Shown one piece after another: positions 28,053 to 37,388 of a stretch of 58,341 nt of DNA (positions within the stretch are counted from its first letter, which is position 1; every line of letters begins with the position of its first letter). This DNA comes from Paenibacillus validus NBRC 15382. Lineage in GTDB: Bacteria; Bacillota; Bacilli; Paenibacillales; NBRC-103111. Location of the stretch: positions 1 through 58,341 of the forward strand of contig NZ_BIMH01000035.1 in the NCBI RefSeq assembly GCF_004000985.1, given 5' to 3'. The translations under genes and the position numbers were made by a program. A model generated the notes under the pieces. That model had not been told where the DNA came from. It saw nothing but the letters and a program-made list of their open reading frames with translations, and did not search any database.

Positions 28053-29855
28053 ATGAGCAATAATCGATTGGCCGGCGGCTGCAGCAAATGGGGGGCTGTG
28101 CTTGCGGTTCTCCTCCTGCTGACGGGGCTGTATGGATCCAAGGGAGCACAGGCAGCAGAGGCGAGCCCCGAGCGGCTGTTGCCGCTTGTAGGGGGAGCGC
28201 TGGTCGAAGCGGGCGAGCGCCATTGGCCGAGAACGAACGAGGAGCTGGAGCTGTTCGACATCGAGTGGAAGGCGCTGCAAGCGCCGGGCTCGGATTTGGC
28301 CGGACAGGTCGCGAGCGCTTTGACAGCGGCGAAGACGGCGCTGGCCGAAGCGGAAATCAAGCCGGATGCCGCCTATCAAGCGGTATCGCAGCTTGCGAAG
28401 GCGACGGGCGATTACGTCGCTGCCTACGAGAAGCAGCAGCATCCGGATGCAGGCAAGCAGGCGGCAGCGTCTTTGCTGCCGATGCTGAGGCAAATATCGG
28501 CTGAAATCGGGCAAAACCAATGGACAAAGGCAAATGCGGACTACAAACAGTTCGTCAATCATTGGTTTAAAGTCGAAGCCGCGATCCGTTCCGATAACAC
28601 AAGCGTGTACGGCAGCATTGAAACGAAAGTCAGCCTGACGCGTATCGCGCTGCAGGCCGAACCGCCGAGAGCGGAAGCGGCGAAGAACGGCGTCGCCGAC
28701 TTGATCAAGCTCGTCGACGATTACGCTCAGGGCAAATCGGTCCAGGCGCAGGCGGCGGGCGGCGGGCAAAGCGTTGCGGGTGCGCTCGCGCTGCTGCAGA
28801 ACATTCAGCGCGAGCTGCGTGACGGCAGCGTGTCAACGGCGACGGACGACTTGCAAAGCTTTATTGGCCTATGGCCTGCGGTGGAAGGCAGCGTGCAAAC
28901 CCGCTCCCCGGAGACGTATACGCGTATTGAAACGTTAATGACGCAATCCGCCAGCCTGCTGTTGTCGGAACCTCCGAGAACGGCAGAAGCCGAAAGTCTC
29001 TTGATCGAGATGGAGCAGGCGTTGGCGCCTTATACGGCCAACGCGGCTTATTCGGCTTCGGACGCGGCCTTAATCCTGCTTCGCGAAGGGGTGGAGGCGC
29101 TGCTCGTGCTGACCGCATTGCTCGCATTCGTGCACCGGACGGGGAACGCCTCCAAGCAGAAGTGGATTTGGAGCGGGGCCGTCGCGGGTTTGATTGTGAG
29201 CGGCGCTCTTGCCTTGGTGTTGACGCTTGCGTTCGCCAGCGCGGAGGCAGGCAGCACCCGGGAGATGCTGGAGGGCGTGACGGGCCTTGTATCCGTCTTC
29301 CTGATGTTTACGGTTGGCGCCTGGCTGCACAGCAAATCGCAGACTGAATCGTGGAACCGGTTCATCCGCGACAAAATCGGCATTGCGCTGGCGAGCGGCA
29401 ACTTGTGGTCGCTGTTCTTTATTGCTGCTCTGTCTATTTTGCGCGAAGGGGCGGAGACAACGATCTTCTACATCGGGATGGCGCCTTCCATCGAGCCTCT
29501 ACAGCTGCTGCTCGGCATCGGCGCTGCGGCTTTGCTTCTGATCGTACTCGGTGTGCTGCTGGTCAAAGGGATCGTGCGGCTGCCGGTCCGACCGTTTTTC
29601 TTAACGGCGACGCTGCTTATTTACTATCTGGTCGTTAAGTTTCTCGGCGAGAGCATTCACTCGCTGCAGGTGGCCGGGCGAGTACCCGCTCATGTGCCCG
29701 GTTACTTGCCGACCTTCCCGAGGCTTGGCGTCTATCCGACATGGGAGACCTTGGCTCCGCAGCTGCTCGTATTGCTGTTCATCGTGATCCAGCTGGTGAG
29801 GTTCGAACGCAAGCGCAAAGCCGGCACGACCGGCCTGGAGTCCAGGCCGGCGTAA
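28053..29855 (+). CDS. efeU: EfeU/FTR1-family iron permease with extended repeat N-terminus
   Basis: The 600-residue protein begins at ATG 28053 after GAGGTGAT. A signal peptide (about 1-35) precedes about 290 residues outside the membrane made of three related units (about 42-125, 141-225, 245-328; each with a Trp/Phe-x-x-x-W core such as FDIEWKAL, FVNHWFKVE, FIGLWPAVE). The FTR1 membrane domain follows with two iron motifs, REGVE at 344-348 and REGAE at 464-468. It imports Fe(III) made by EfeB. The N-terminal extension is not in E. coli EfeU but is found in some Firmicute forms. Confidence 0.93.
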   Translation: MSNNRLAGGCSKWGAVLAVLLLLTGLYGSKGAQAAEASPERLLPLVGGALVEAGERHWPRTNEELELFDIEWKALQAPGSDLAGQVASALTAAKTALAEAEIKPDAAYQAVSQLAKATGDYVAAYEKQQHPDAGKQAAASLLPMLRQISAEIGQNQWTKANADYKQFVNHWFKVEAAIRSDNTSVYGSIETKVSLTRIALQAEPPRAEAAKNGVADLIKLVDDYAQGKSVQAQAAGGGQSVAGALALLQNIQRELRDGSVSTATDDLQSFIGLWPAVEGSVQTRSPETYTRIETLMTQSASLLLSEPPRTAEAESLLIEMEQALAPYTANAAYSASDAALILLREGVEALLVLTALLAFVHRTGNASKQKWIWSGAVAGLIVSGALALVLTLAFASAEAGSTREMLEGVTGLVSVFLMFTVGAWLHSKSQTESWNRFIRDKIGIALASGNLWSLFFIAALSILREGAETTIFYIGMAPSIEPLQLLLGIGAAALLLIVLGVLLVKGIVRLPVRPFFLTATLLIYYLVVKFLGESIHSLQVAGRVPAHVPGYLPTFPRLGVYPTWETLAPQLLVLLFIVIQLVRFERKRKAGTTGLESRPA

Positions 29856-29895
29856 CGAAGGCAGCCGTTCCTTCAAGGAACGGCTGCCTTCGTTT
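29856..29895 (+). terminator. Terminator of efeOBU
   Basis: An 18-bp perfect stem (29856-29873 with 29875-29892) directly after the stop, then a short T-run. Confidence 0.85.
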
Positions 29896-30212
29896 GATCC
29901 CCTTATCACCAAGAGACGTTTGCTGGACAGAACAAAATGTAATCATGGCTATTTACGCTGTCAGCGTTTTCATGGTATATTGTAATGGATAAGCAGGACA
30001 CAGAATGTTCACAAAATCAGCCGAGTAGAAATCCGTTCACACGGGACAGCGATCCTGTTACCGGTTAACGGTTCACACCAATTGAACAGTGTGCCGTTGG
30101 CGCTTGGTAGAATTTCTGCTTAAGGCTAACCGCCGCATTCGGTTTACTTCGGGCTTCCCGTGTAAAGCGATTCGCGGCTTTTTTATTTGATACAAAAGGG
30201 AGGAATGGATTT
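29894..30212 (+). promoter_or_regulatory. Long structured 5' leader of the OFA transporter gene
   Basis: About 320 bases without a gene. It contains CACAC/GTGTG and CGGG/CCCG-GTAAA hairpins (about 30075-30100 and 30142-30166) enclosed by GCCGC (30132-30136) pairing with GCGGC (30074+100, 30174-30178), then six T (30179-30184), a terminator-like end 28 nt before the start codon. That layout fits an attenuator or riboswitch, but I recognise no known aptamer. Confidence 0.4.
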
Positions 30213-31478
30213 ATGGAAAAAACGAAAAATCGGTGGCTGATCGCTGCCGCAGCGGTCGGCATCCACATCTCGATCGGCTCGGTGTACGCTTGGAGTGTGT
30301 TTACGAAGCCGCTCATCAATGAATTCGGGTGGAGTATTAAACAGGTTACTTTCACGTTCAGCTTGGCTATCTTATTTCTTGGCTTGTCTGCGGCGTTTCT
30401 GGGTCATTTTGTCGAGAAGCACGGTCCCCGAAAGGCAGGTTTGCTGGCTACCGTTTTCTTCGGGATAGGCCTTGCCGGGTCCGGCCTTGCCGTGAACTTG
30501 TCGTCGTTGCCGTTGTTATATTTGTTCTACGGCGTTTTCGGAGGCATTGGTCTGGGCGTCGGTTACATCACGCCGGTCTCTTCCTTGGTCAAATGGTTCC
30601 CGGACAGAAGGGGCCTCGCCACCGGACTTGCGATTATGGGTTTTGGTTTTGCGTCGTTGATCAGCAGTCCGGTCATGGCTCGTCTGATCGACTCGGTCGG
30701 CATAGCCAACACCTTTTACATCTTGGGCGCCGTCTATTTCATTCTGATGGGCGGCTCCTCGCTCTATCTTTCTCCGCCGCCTGCCGGTTGGATGCCGGAA
30801 CAATTTAAGGCTGCGATCGAGTCCGGCAGGAAGAAGATAAAGGTCGATCTCTCACAGCTTACAGCCAACGAAGCGGTAAAGACGGCGCGCTTCTGGATGC
30901 TTTGGTTGATGCTGTTTATCAATGTCACCTGCGGTATCGCCATCATCTCCGTGGCTTCTCCAATGGCACAGGAAATTGCCAAAATGGCACCGCTCGCAGC
31001 GGCTTCCATGGTCGGGCTGATGGGCTTGTTTAACGGATTGGGACGGATCGGGTGGGCGTCGTTCTCTGATTATATCGGCAGACCCAATACATACACAGCG
31101 TTTTTCGTTATTCAGATCGGAGCTTATTTATTGCTCCCCGCCGTTTCCAACGCCTGGCTGTTTCAAATTTTGATCTTTTTGATTCTTACATGTTACGGCG
31201 GCGGCTTTGCATCCATACCGGCCTATATCGGCGACCTGTTCGGCACCAAACAGCTCGGGGCGATACATGGTTATATTTTGACCGCATGGGCGGCGGCAGG
31301 GCTGGCCGGACCTATTATCGCGGCCTGGGTGCGTACCGCGACGAACAGCTATATCGGCACACTGTATATTTTTGCGGGACTGTTTGCCATTGCGCTCGTG
31401 GTTTCGCTGCTGATCCGGATCGAGATCAGGAAGCTTCAGTCGGTTAATCCGAGCGTTGCTACCGAACCGGCAAGATAA
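30213..31478 (+). CDS. OFA-family MFS transporter (oxalate/formate antiporter-like)
   Basis: The 421-residue protein has twelve predicted membrane segments. It opens with WLIAAAAVGIHISIGSVYAWSVF, the typical OFA N-terminus, and carries GHFVEKHGPRKAG in the loop 2-3 region and WFPDRRGLATGLAIMGFGFA. OFA members exchange organic anions such as oxalate, formate or lactate; the substrate is not certain. ATG 30213 has GGGAGG. It is single, with its own leader and terminator. Confidence 0.88.
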   Translation: MEKTKNRWLIAAAAVGIHISIGSVYAWSVFTKPLINEFGWSIKQVTFTFSLAILFLGLSAAFLGHFVEKHGPRKAGLLATVFFGIGLAGSGLAVNLSSLPLLYLFYGVFGGIGLGVGYITPVSSLVKWFPDRRGLATGLAIMGFGFASLISSPVMARLIDSVGIANTFYILGAVYFILMGGSSLYLSPPPAGWMPEQFKAAIESGRKKIKVDLSQLTANEAVKTARFWMLWLMLFINVTCGIAIISVASPMAQEIAKMAPLAAASMVGLMGLFNGLGRIGWASFSDYIGRPNTYTAFFVIQIGAYLLLPAVSNAWLFQILIFLILTCYGGGFASIPAYIGDLFGTKQLGAIHGYILTAWAAAGLAGPIIAAWVRTATNSYIGTLYIFAGLFAIALVVSLLIRIEIRKLQSVNPSVATEPAR

Positions 31479-31504
31479 CCTCCAGGCTACAGGGAGGACC
31501 CCCG

Positions 31505-31533
31505 GGCACTAACACTGCGTTAGTGCCTTTTTT
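31505..31533 (+). terminator. Terminator of the OFA transporter gene
   Basis: A 9-bp perfect stem (31505-31513 with 31519-31527), 5-nt loop and six T. Confidence 0.92.
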
Positions 31534-31566
31534 GTCCCTGAAATGGAAAAATGGAGTATCAGGGAC

Positions 31567-33348
31567 CTAATCGGAGACCTGAAGCGAAGAGGAATGAACC
31601 AGTTGGGGTTGAACCGGAATAGCCCTGGGCCTTGATAATTGTTGACATTCACGAAAAGCATCATGTTCGCAACCAAGACATTGAGCGTGATTAAGTTTGG
31701 TTAAGGCAAAGCTAATGGCATTGCCTGTTTGGTCAAAAAAGTGATCTTGCCCGATGATTTCGTCCAAGCCTGTTTTTTTCAGCAGTTGGCGCGGTTGGTC
31801 TTGGATTTCAGAAATGATCACGACGCCGCCGTGCTTCTTTAAGTGTTTGGCTATACTTGCTAAATGGGCTTCTCCGGTTGCGTCCATATATGGAACATGG
31901 CTCATTTTCAATAGGAGCACTTTAGGTTTGTTATGAATCTCGTCCATGATGGACTTTTCAAAACGATTGGCAACCCCGAAGAACAAAGCTCCCTCTACGG
32001 TGTAAATGCTGATTTGCGGGCAATTATGCTGCTCGTGGATCATGTGAGCGGATACTTTTTTGTTGTTGTCGGAAGGGTCGGGCAGTACCTTGGTCGTACT
32101 AAGGAGAACGCTCATATGCTTCACAAAGATTATGCCTGATAATACTAATCCCACTTCAACCGCGGTCGTCAGGTCTGTAAAGACAGTAAGAAGAAATGTA
32201 CTCACCAAAACGAAAGATTCCGCAGTTCGGGTTTTCAGGATGTGGGCAAACTCTTTACGTTCGCTCATATTCCAAGCGACAACCATTAAGATCGGCGCCA
32301 TACTGGCAAGAGGAATATTCGAAGCGTATGGAGCAAATAGGAACAAGACTAAAAAGACGACAATACCGTGAATGACCCCGGAGAGGGGAGACGCCGCGCC
32401 GCTTTTTATATTCGTTGCCGTTCTGGCTATAGCCCCGGTGGCAGGAATCCCCCCGAACAACGGAGTGATCATATTGGCGATGCCTTGACCGATCAGTTCA
32501 CGGTTGCTGTTATGTCGGGTGCCTGTCATTCCGTCAGCAACTATGGCTGAAAGCAAGGATTCGATGCCGCCTAACATGGCAATGACTAGAGCTGGTTTTA
32601 TTAAATACAGCATATGTTCAATGGAAAGCGAAGGCATGCGAATGCCGGGGATGCTGTTTGGAATTGCGCCGTAGGTCGAACCAATCGTTGCAACCTTGTC
32701 AGGATACAACAAAGAGGCGACAACAGTCGAAACCAATAACCCGACTAAGGATCCGGGAACTTTCGGGAACAGTCGTGGTGTTAGGATGATAAACACGAGA
32801 CAAATCAGCGCTGTTCCTACACTGTAACTATTGGTTGACGCCATGTGTATACCTAATTCCTTCATGTTGGCCATGAAATTCTCGTGCTTTTCAAGCTGGT
32901 GCAAACCAAGGAAACTGGCAATTTGACCTGTAAATATAGTAACGGCGATGCCAGAGGTAAAGCCGATAATAACGGGGCGCGGAATAAATTTCATCACTTT
33001 ACCAAGTTTGAACAGACCCATGATTACCAGAAGGACCCCAGCCATAAAACCGGCGATAAGCAAGTTTTCGTATCCATACTGCATCACGATGGCAAACAGA
33101 ATAGGAATGAAAGCTCCAGTCGGACCGCCAATTTGAAAGGTTGACCCGCCCAATAAGGATATGATGATTCCAGCAACAATCGTTGTGTATAACCCGTATT
33201 CAGGCTTGACACCTGAAGCAATGGCAAACGCCATTCCTAATGGAATGGCGATAATACCTACAATCAACCCCGAAATGAAGTCCTTCTGAAAGCTTTCTCT
33301 GTTATAGCCCTGAAATCTGCCGGTAAACGAAAATTTCATATCCAGCAT
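31567..33348 (-). CDS. SulP-family anion transporter with STAS domain
   Basis: The 593-residue protein has ten or more membrane segments (FISGLIVGIIAIPLGMAFAI; FQIGGPTGAFIPILFAI is the SulP signature region), then a STAS domain (about 440-550, VLLLKMSHVPYMDATGEAHL). SulP proteins move sulfate, bicarbonate or other anions. An unusual tail after STAS carries CLGCEHDAFREC, a possible metal or redox site. The start is ATG 33348 or ATG 33339. An ArsR gene lies directly upstream on the same strand, and ATATTCA half-sites precede both. Confidence 0.92.
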   Translation of the reverse strand: MLDMKFSFTGRFQGYNRESFQKDFISGLIVGIIAIPLGMAFAIASGVKPEYGLYTTIVAGIIISLLGGSTFQIGGPTGAFIPILFAIVMQYGYENLLIAGFMAGVLLVIMGLFKLGKVMKFIPRPVIIGFTSGIAVTIFTGQIASFLGLHQLEKHENFMANMKELGIHMASTNSYSVGTALICLVFIILTPRLFPKVPGSLVGLLVSTVVASLLYPDKVATIGSTYGAIPNSIPGIRMPSLSIEHMLYLIKPALVIAMLGGIESLLSAIVADGMTGTRHNSNRELIGQGIANMITPLFGGIPATGAIARTATNIKSGAASPLSGVIHGIVVFLVLFLFAPYASNIPLASMAPILMVVAWNMSERKEFAHILKTRTAESFVLVSTFLLTVFTDLTTAVEVGLVLSGIIFVKHMSVLLSTTKVLPDPSDNNKKVSAHMIHEQHNCPQISIYTVEGALFFGVANRFEKSIMDEIHNKPKVLLLKMSHVPYMDATGEAHLASIAKHLKKHGGVVIISEIQDQPRQLLKKTGLDEIIGQDHFFDQTGNAISFALTKLNHAQCLGCEHDAFRECQQLSRPRAIPVQPQLVHSSSLQVSD

Positions 33349-33356
33349 CGCCTTTC

Positions 33357-33380
33357 TGAATATTTGAATATTTGAATATA
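33357..33380. promoter_or_regulatory. Three tandem 8-bp repeats upstream of the SulP gene (candidate ArsR operator)
   Basis: TGAATATT at 33357 and 33365 and TGAATATA at 33373, in exact 8-bp steps. On the coding strand these read as ATATTCA half-sites as in SmtB/ArsR operators. One further copy (TGAATATA, 33849-33856) lies upstream of the arsR start. Confidence 0.6.
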
Positions 33381-33436
33381 TACAAACATATAAGGAATAC
33401 GTTTAATTGTCAATTTCGGATTCCGTAGAAATGTTC

Positions 33437-33478
33437 AAAAAAAAGGAGCAAATCGAGTATAACAACTCCAATTCCTCC
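33437..33478 (-). terminator. Imperfect hairpin and T-run after arsR
   Basis: Read on the minus strand, a 13-position stem with three mismatches (33466-33478 with 33445-33457) runs into eight T. It probably separates arsR from the SulP gene in part. Confidence 0.55.
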
Positions 33479-33493
33479 TTATGAAGAAGCAAT

Positions 33494-33820
33494 TTAATTG
33501 TTTTTAATGTTTTCCAGCATGGAAATGGCATTCACAAGGTGATTGTCAAAAATTTGTTTCGCAACCAGCAGCAAGTCCTTAATTAAAGGATCGGTTAAAG
33601 AATAAATAACAGAGGTTCCATCCTTAATCCCATAGACCACGTTCTTATTTCTTAGTACGGCTAACTGTTGGGAAACCGCAGACCCTTCGCTTCCCAAAAT
33701 CGTTTGAATCTCATTCACGTTCTTATCGCCCTCGGCTAAAACTTCAAGAATTTTAATACGCAAGGGGTGGGCTAGCGCCTTGAAAAAGTCGGCTTTAAAA
33801 TCTTGTATTTCTTGATACAT
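33494..33820 (-). CDS. ArsR-family transcriptional regulator
   Basis: The 108-residue winged-helix repressor shows FFKALAHPLRIKILEVLAEG, the ArsR start, and GSAVSQQLAVLRNKNVVYG for the recognition helix and GTSVIYSLTDP for the wing. There is no cysteine, so a thiol-type metal site is unlikely; the ligand may be a different metal or non-metal. It probably controls itself and the SulP gene. Confidence 0.88.
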   Translation of the reverse strand: MYQEIQDFKADFFKALAHPLRIKILEVLAEGDKNVNEIQTILGSEGSAVSQQLAVLRNKNVVYGIKDGTSVIYSLTDPLIKDLLLVAKQIFDNHLVNAISMLENIKNN

Positions 33821-33856
33821 AACGTTCTCTCCTACATGTTCGGAAATTTGAATATA

Positions 33857-34244
33857 CAGATATCATATCACAAACCGGCAATCGTTGAATAAAGTTTCAG
33901 AGAATGGGGGCATCCGGGCAGCAGCGAATATATCCCCGGAGCCGGAGGGACTTCATGAGGCCGCTAATCAATGCCCGTGTTTTGTTTTTATCATAACATT
34001 TGATTTGAAATAAAGCGTTTTTCTTTTTCCATCAAAAAAAATGACGAATGTATATCAATCTGTTGAACATGGATGGTGATATGGGCTCATCATTGGATGG
34101 GTTTTTCCAGCGAAGTGGATGGTCATAATTTATGCCCTTTTGGATGGTTCGTTTTATCGCTTTTTCTTTTATTATAGTTGTTAAGTTGGAATTCCTTTCT
34201 CGTTTGGTTTTGAAGTACAGTCATAGGGTTAGGGGGATGATAAG
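33857..34244. other. AT-rich intergenic region without a recognisable gene
   Basis: About 390 bases between arsR and the nitrite reductase pseudogene. T-rich with no good ribosome site until 34232. I see no promoter I would defend and no Fnr-type palindrome. Confidence 0.5.
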
Positions 34245-35423
34245 ATGGCTTATGAAACCGTTTGGGCAGAAGATCCATCGAAGCTTAACAAAATCGAAAT
34301 GATGAAGCTCGAAAAGGACGGTCTGGATGTTATTCGTACCATTATTGAAAGGTATGCGAAGTAAGGATATGAATCCATACCTGAAGATGAGTTGAACCGG
34401 TTCAAATGGGCCGGCGTGTATGAGCAGAAGCCGAGGGATGGCCATTTCATGATGCGCATTCGAATTCCTTCGGGCATGCTCACTGCCAGGCAAGCGCGGA
34501 CACTTGCAGGTATTTCACTCGATTATGGCCGTAATCTGTTGGACGTGACGACGCGGCAATCTTTTCAATTTCACTGGTTGCGGGTAGAACACTTGCCCGA
34601 CATCTTTAATCGGCTTGAAGAAGTTGGCTTGTACTCCTATGAAGCTTGCGGCGATTGCCCGAGGGCCATTGTCGGTAATCCATTAGCGGGCATTGACCCG
34701 GATGAAATGATGGATACGTCCGAAATTATACAGCAGGTCAATGATTTTTTTGTTCTAAACCGCGATTTTTCAAATTTGCCTCGGAAGTATAAAATATCGA
34801 TTTCGGCAAACCGTTACAACAATGCCCATGCGGAAATTCAGGATTTGGCTTTTACCCCGGCTACGAAAGTGATGGATGGAGAGACCGTCATCGGTTTTCA
34901 TGTCCAAGTGGGCGGCGGGCTATCGGCTAAACCATTTCTCGCCAAACCGTTGAATATTTTTGTGCGTCCGGAAGAGGTACTGAAGGTCTCCATCGCTGTG
35001 ACGACCATCTTTAGCGATTATGGGTTTAGAGAAAAACGGCATCATGCCCGGATGAAACTCCTTGTAGCCGACTGGGGACCCGAGAAGTTTCAGGCCAAGC
35101 TGGAGGAGCTGGTCGGTCCGCTGCCCGAGCGTGGAGAAGACCAGACTATCGGATGGCACGCAGCTTATTTTCACGGTGTGCATCCGCAGAAGCAAGAGGG
35201 GCTCAATTATATCGGACTTCATGCGCAGTTTAATGAAAAATTGAAAGGTCGTGTGCCAGCGGATCAGGTTGGGCCCGTACTCGAATCCTTCATTTAGTTC
35301 TATAAAGAGCATCGTACGGGTCAGGAAACTTTTCATCAATTTTTCAAGCGTGTGGGCATTCAACAATTTCAACAACGATTCGATGAGGCAATAGCTCGTC
35401 CAGCAAAAAGTTTGATTTCATAA
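34245..35423 (+). pseudogene. Degraded ferredoxin-nitrite reductase (NirA-type)
   Basis: One reading frame holds NirA-like sequence from MAYETVWAEDPSKLNKIE to its tail, but with an in-frame TAA at 34362-34364 (where a Glu codon is expected, ERYAK-stop-GYESIPEDE) and a TAG at 35295-35297 (where Gln is likely, ESFI-stop-FYKEHRTGQE). In addition the text jumps from EGLNYIGLHAQFNEKL to ADQVGPVLESFI, so about 200 residues with the siroheme/4Fe-4S cysteines are missing. Intact parts include QFHWLRVEHLP and EACGDCPRAIVGNPLAG. The intact ORF inside it (34392-35297) is therefore not a working enzyme. Confidence 0.85.
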
Positions 35424-35458
35424 CATCAGTGTCGCTGCTTAAGAGAGGAGTATCCGGA

Positions 35459-36289
35459 ATGACTGGAGGGTTGGAGGGAAAACGCATTGTCATTGCGGGG
35501 TCCCGAAAAATAAGTGAACTGAGCACCATTATTGAAAAGCAAGGAGGCATCCCCGTTGTTCGTTCACAGCAAGGGACCTTGTTCCTTGCAGAAAGCGAGG
35601 TAGAGCGCGATCTCCTTCGTGTAGTGGAAAGCGGATCGGACTGGATGATGTTCACAACGGGAACCGGGCTTGAAGCTTTGTTCAATCAGGCGGAACGAAT
35701 CGGTATTCGCTCCGCTTTTCTCGAAATTGTGAAACAGTCCAAAGTAGCGGCAAGAGGGTATAAAACCTATGCCCTGTTGAAAAAAATGGGAATTCAACCC
35801 GTTGCCGTTGATGATGACGGAACGACACAAGGACTTATTAAAGCGCTTGAAACTTATGAATTTACGGGTCAAGGCGTAACTATTCAGCTGCATGGCGAGC
35901 CTATGCCATCGTTAGTGAACTTTCTGGAGAACAAAGGAGCCGTTGTCAGGACCCTGTTACCTTATAAACATATGGCTCCGGATGATACCGTGTCGCGCCA
36001 ATTGTGCCAAGAACTGGCCGATGGTTCCGTGGATGCGGTCTGTTTCACGACGGCGGTTCAAGTCCGGTATTTTTTTCAATTTGTCAAAAGCAACGGGTAT
36101 TATCCGGCTATTCATGAAAGCTTCAAAAAGAAGGTGCTGGCGGCAGCGGTTGGCAAAGTGACGGCTGAAGCTTTGAAAGAGGAAGGGGTCGAGCGTGTAT
36201 TAGCCCCTGAAAGCGAGCGGATGGGCGCGATGATTATCGAGCTCGCTCATTATTATCAGAATAAATCTACAGTAAAAACCCACCGATAA
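35459..36289 (+). CDS. Uroporphyrinogen-III synthase-like protein (HemD family)
   Basis: The 276-residue protein starts at ATG 35459, 8 nt after GAGAGGAG. It has the bilobed HemD pattern: RIVIAGSRKISELSTIIEKQGG, DWMMFTTGTGLEALF, VDAVCFTTAVQVRYFF and AAVGKVTAEALKEEGV. The family closes hydroxymethylbilane to uroporphyrinogen III, precursor of siroheme; genes of this type often sit next to nitrite reductase genes. It starts 35 nt after the nirA remnant, so it has outlived its likely partner. A second, regulatory role is possible. Confidence 0.8.
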   Translation: MTGGLEGKRIVIAGSRKISELSTIIEKQGGIPVVRSQQGTLFLAESEVERDLLRVVESGSDWMMFTTGTGLEALFNQAERIGIRSAFLEIVKQSKVAARGYKTYALLKKMGIQPVAVDDDGTTQGLIKALETYEFTGQGVTIQLHGEPMPSLVNFLENKGAVVRTLLPYKHMAPDDTVSRQLCQELADGSVDAVCFTTAVQVRYFFQFVKSNGYYPAIHESFKKKVLAAAVGKVTAEALKEEGVERVLAPESERMGAMIIELAHYYQNKSTVKTHR

Positions 36290-36308
36290 AGCTGAGCGGT
36301 GGGTTTTT
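36274..36308 (+). terminator. Terminator of the HemD-like gene
   Basis: A 12-bp stem (36274-36285 with 36297-36308) including the stop codon region and ending in five T; the left arm has the matching A-run, so it may also stop minus-strand transcription of the next gene. Confidence 0.88.
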
Positions 36309-36341
36309 GTGTCTTAATGTGGCAGAAGCCGCCATGAGATC

Positions 36342-37343
36342 CTACTTGATTTCAAAGTATTTGCTGATTTCATCCAAGAGCAGGTTGGCCGCTTTGTAGC
36401 CGCCCGCCAGATTCCAGACCACTTCATTCACTTTATGGGCGTTGTTCGTTTTGGCCACTTTCAAGTTTTTGAATAACGGATCCGTCATCCATTCCTCAGC
36501 TATCTTGGCGGCATCGTCCTTGCCCGGGGTTTCGTTCAGGAAGTAGAACAGCACATCGCCATCCATATCCGGGATACGTTCCTTGGTCAGCTTCTCGACG
36601 AACTGGTCCTTATCCTGGGAAGCGGGACGGGCAATGCCTAATTGATTAAACAGCACGCCGCTGAACGTCTGCTTCTGATAAATCCGCACATCGCCGGCGG
36701 AAAAGCGTACGACGGATACTTGGGTTGCCGCTTTAGCGCCCAGCTTGGCCTTCACATCAGAGACGCGCTTATCGAATGCTGCCAGCGCCTTTTCCCCTTC
36801 TTCCTTCTTGTTCACCGCTTCGGCGTACAGCTTGAAATTGATTTTCCAGTCGCCTGCCAAGTCTTGTGCGAAGACGGTCGGAGCGAGTTTTTTCAGTTGT
36901 TCGTAAATTTTCTCGTGCCTTACTTTATTGCCGATAATCAGGTCCGGCTTTAGACCGGCGATCAGCTCGATGTTAGGCTGCGTTTCTTCCCCCAGCACCG
37001 TAACGCCCTGCATTTCCGCTTTGATATGATCGTACCACGGGTCTCCAACCCAGGATTGGACGGCGCCGACCGGCTTCACGCCTACGGTAAGGAGAGCTTC
37101 CGTTCCTTCATTGGTCAAAATGACGACGCGCTTCGGCGTACCCTGTATCGTTTCTTCGCCCATTGCATGCTTAATGGTTCTTGCGGCTTCGCTTTTGGGT
37201 GGAGCGGACTCCGTCGCAGCCTGTTGGGATGCGGCGGGGGGCGTTTCCTTCGCTGCGCTGCCGCAGCCGACCGCCGTTAAGAACAGAACAGTTATAAGGA
37301 TGAACAGCAAGGGAATGCGGTTGAGTCGAACAATCGAAAGCAT
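36342..37343 (-). CDS. Fe(III)-siderophore binding lipoprotein (YfiY-like)
   Basis: The 333-residue lipoprotein has lipobox TAVGC (Cys27) and a FecB/BtuF-type fold (RVVILTNEGTEALLTVGVKPVGAV, PNIELIAGLKPDLIIGNKV). It closely resembles B. subtilis YfiY, the receptor for schizokinen and arthrobactin, hydroxamate-citrate siderophores of the kind the downstream operon should make. It is transcribed divergently from two FecCD permease genes. Ligand assignment is inferred from similarity and context. Confidence 0.9.
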   Translation of the reverse strand: MLSIVRLNRIPLLFILITVLFLTAVGCGSAAKETPPAASQQAATESAPPKSEAARTIKHAMGEETIQGTPKRVVILTNEGTEALLTVGVKPVGAVQSWVGDPWYDHIKAEMQGVTVLGEETQPNIELIAGLKPDLIIGNKVRHEKIYEQLKKLAPTVFAQDLAGDWKINFKLYAEAVNKKEEGEKALAAFDKRVSDVKAKLGAKAATQVSVVRFSAGDVRIYQKQTFSGVLFNQLGIARPASQDKDQFVEKLTKERIPDMDGDVLFYFLNETPGKDDAAKIAEEWMTDPLFKNLKVAKTNNAHKVNEVVWNLAGGYKAANLLLDEISKYFEIK

Positions 37344-37388
37344 GATTTCGTCTCTCCTTAATGATTTAGTTTCGCTGCGTACGCAGAC

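Noticed and set aside
34392..35297. 301-residue 'nitrite/sulfite reductase' as an intact gene
   Set aside because: It is the middle of one longer frame with nonsense codons on both sides and lacks the cofactor-binding half.
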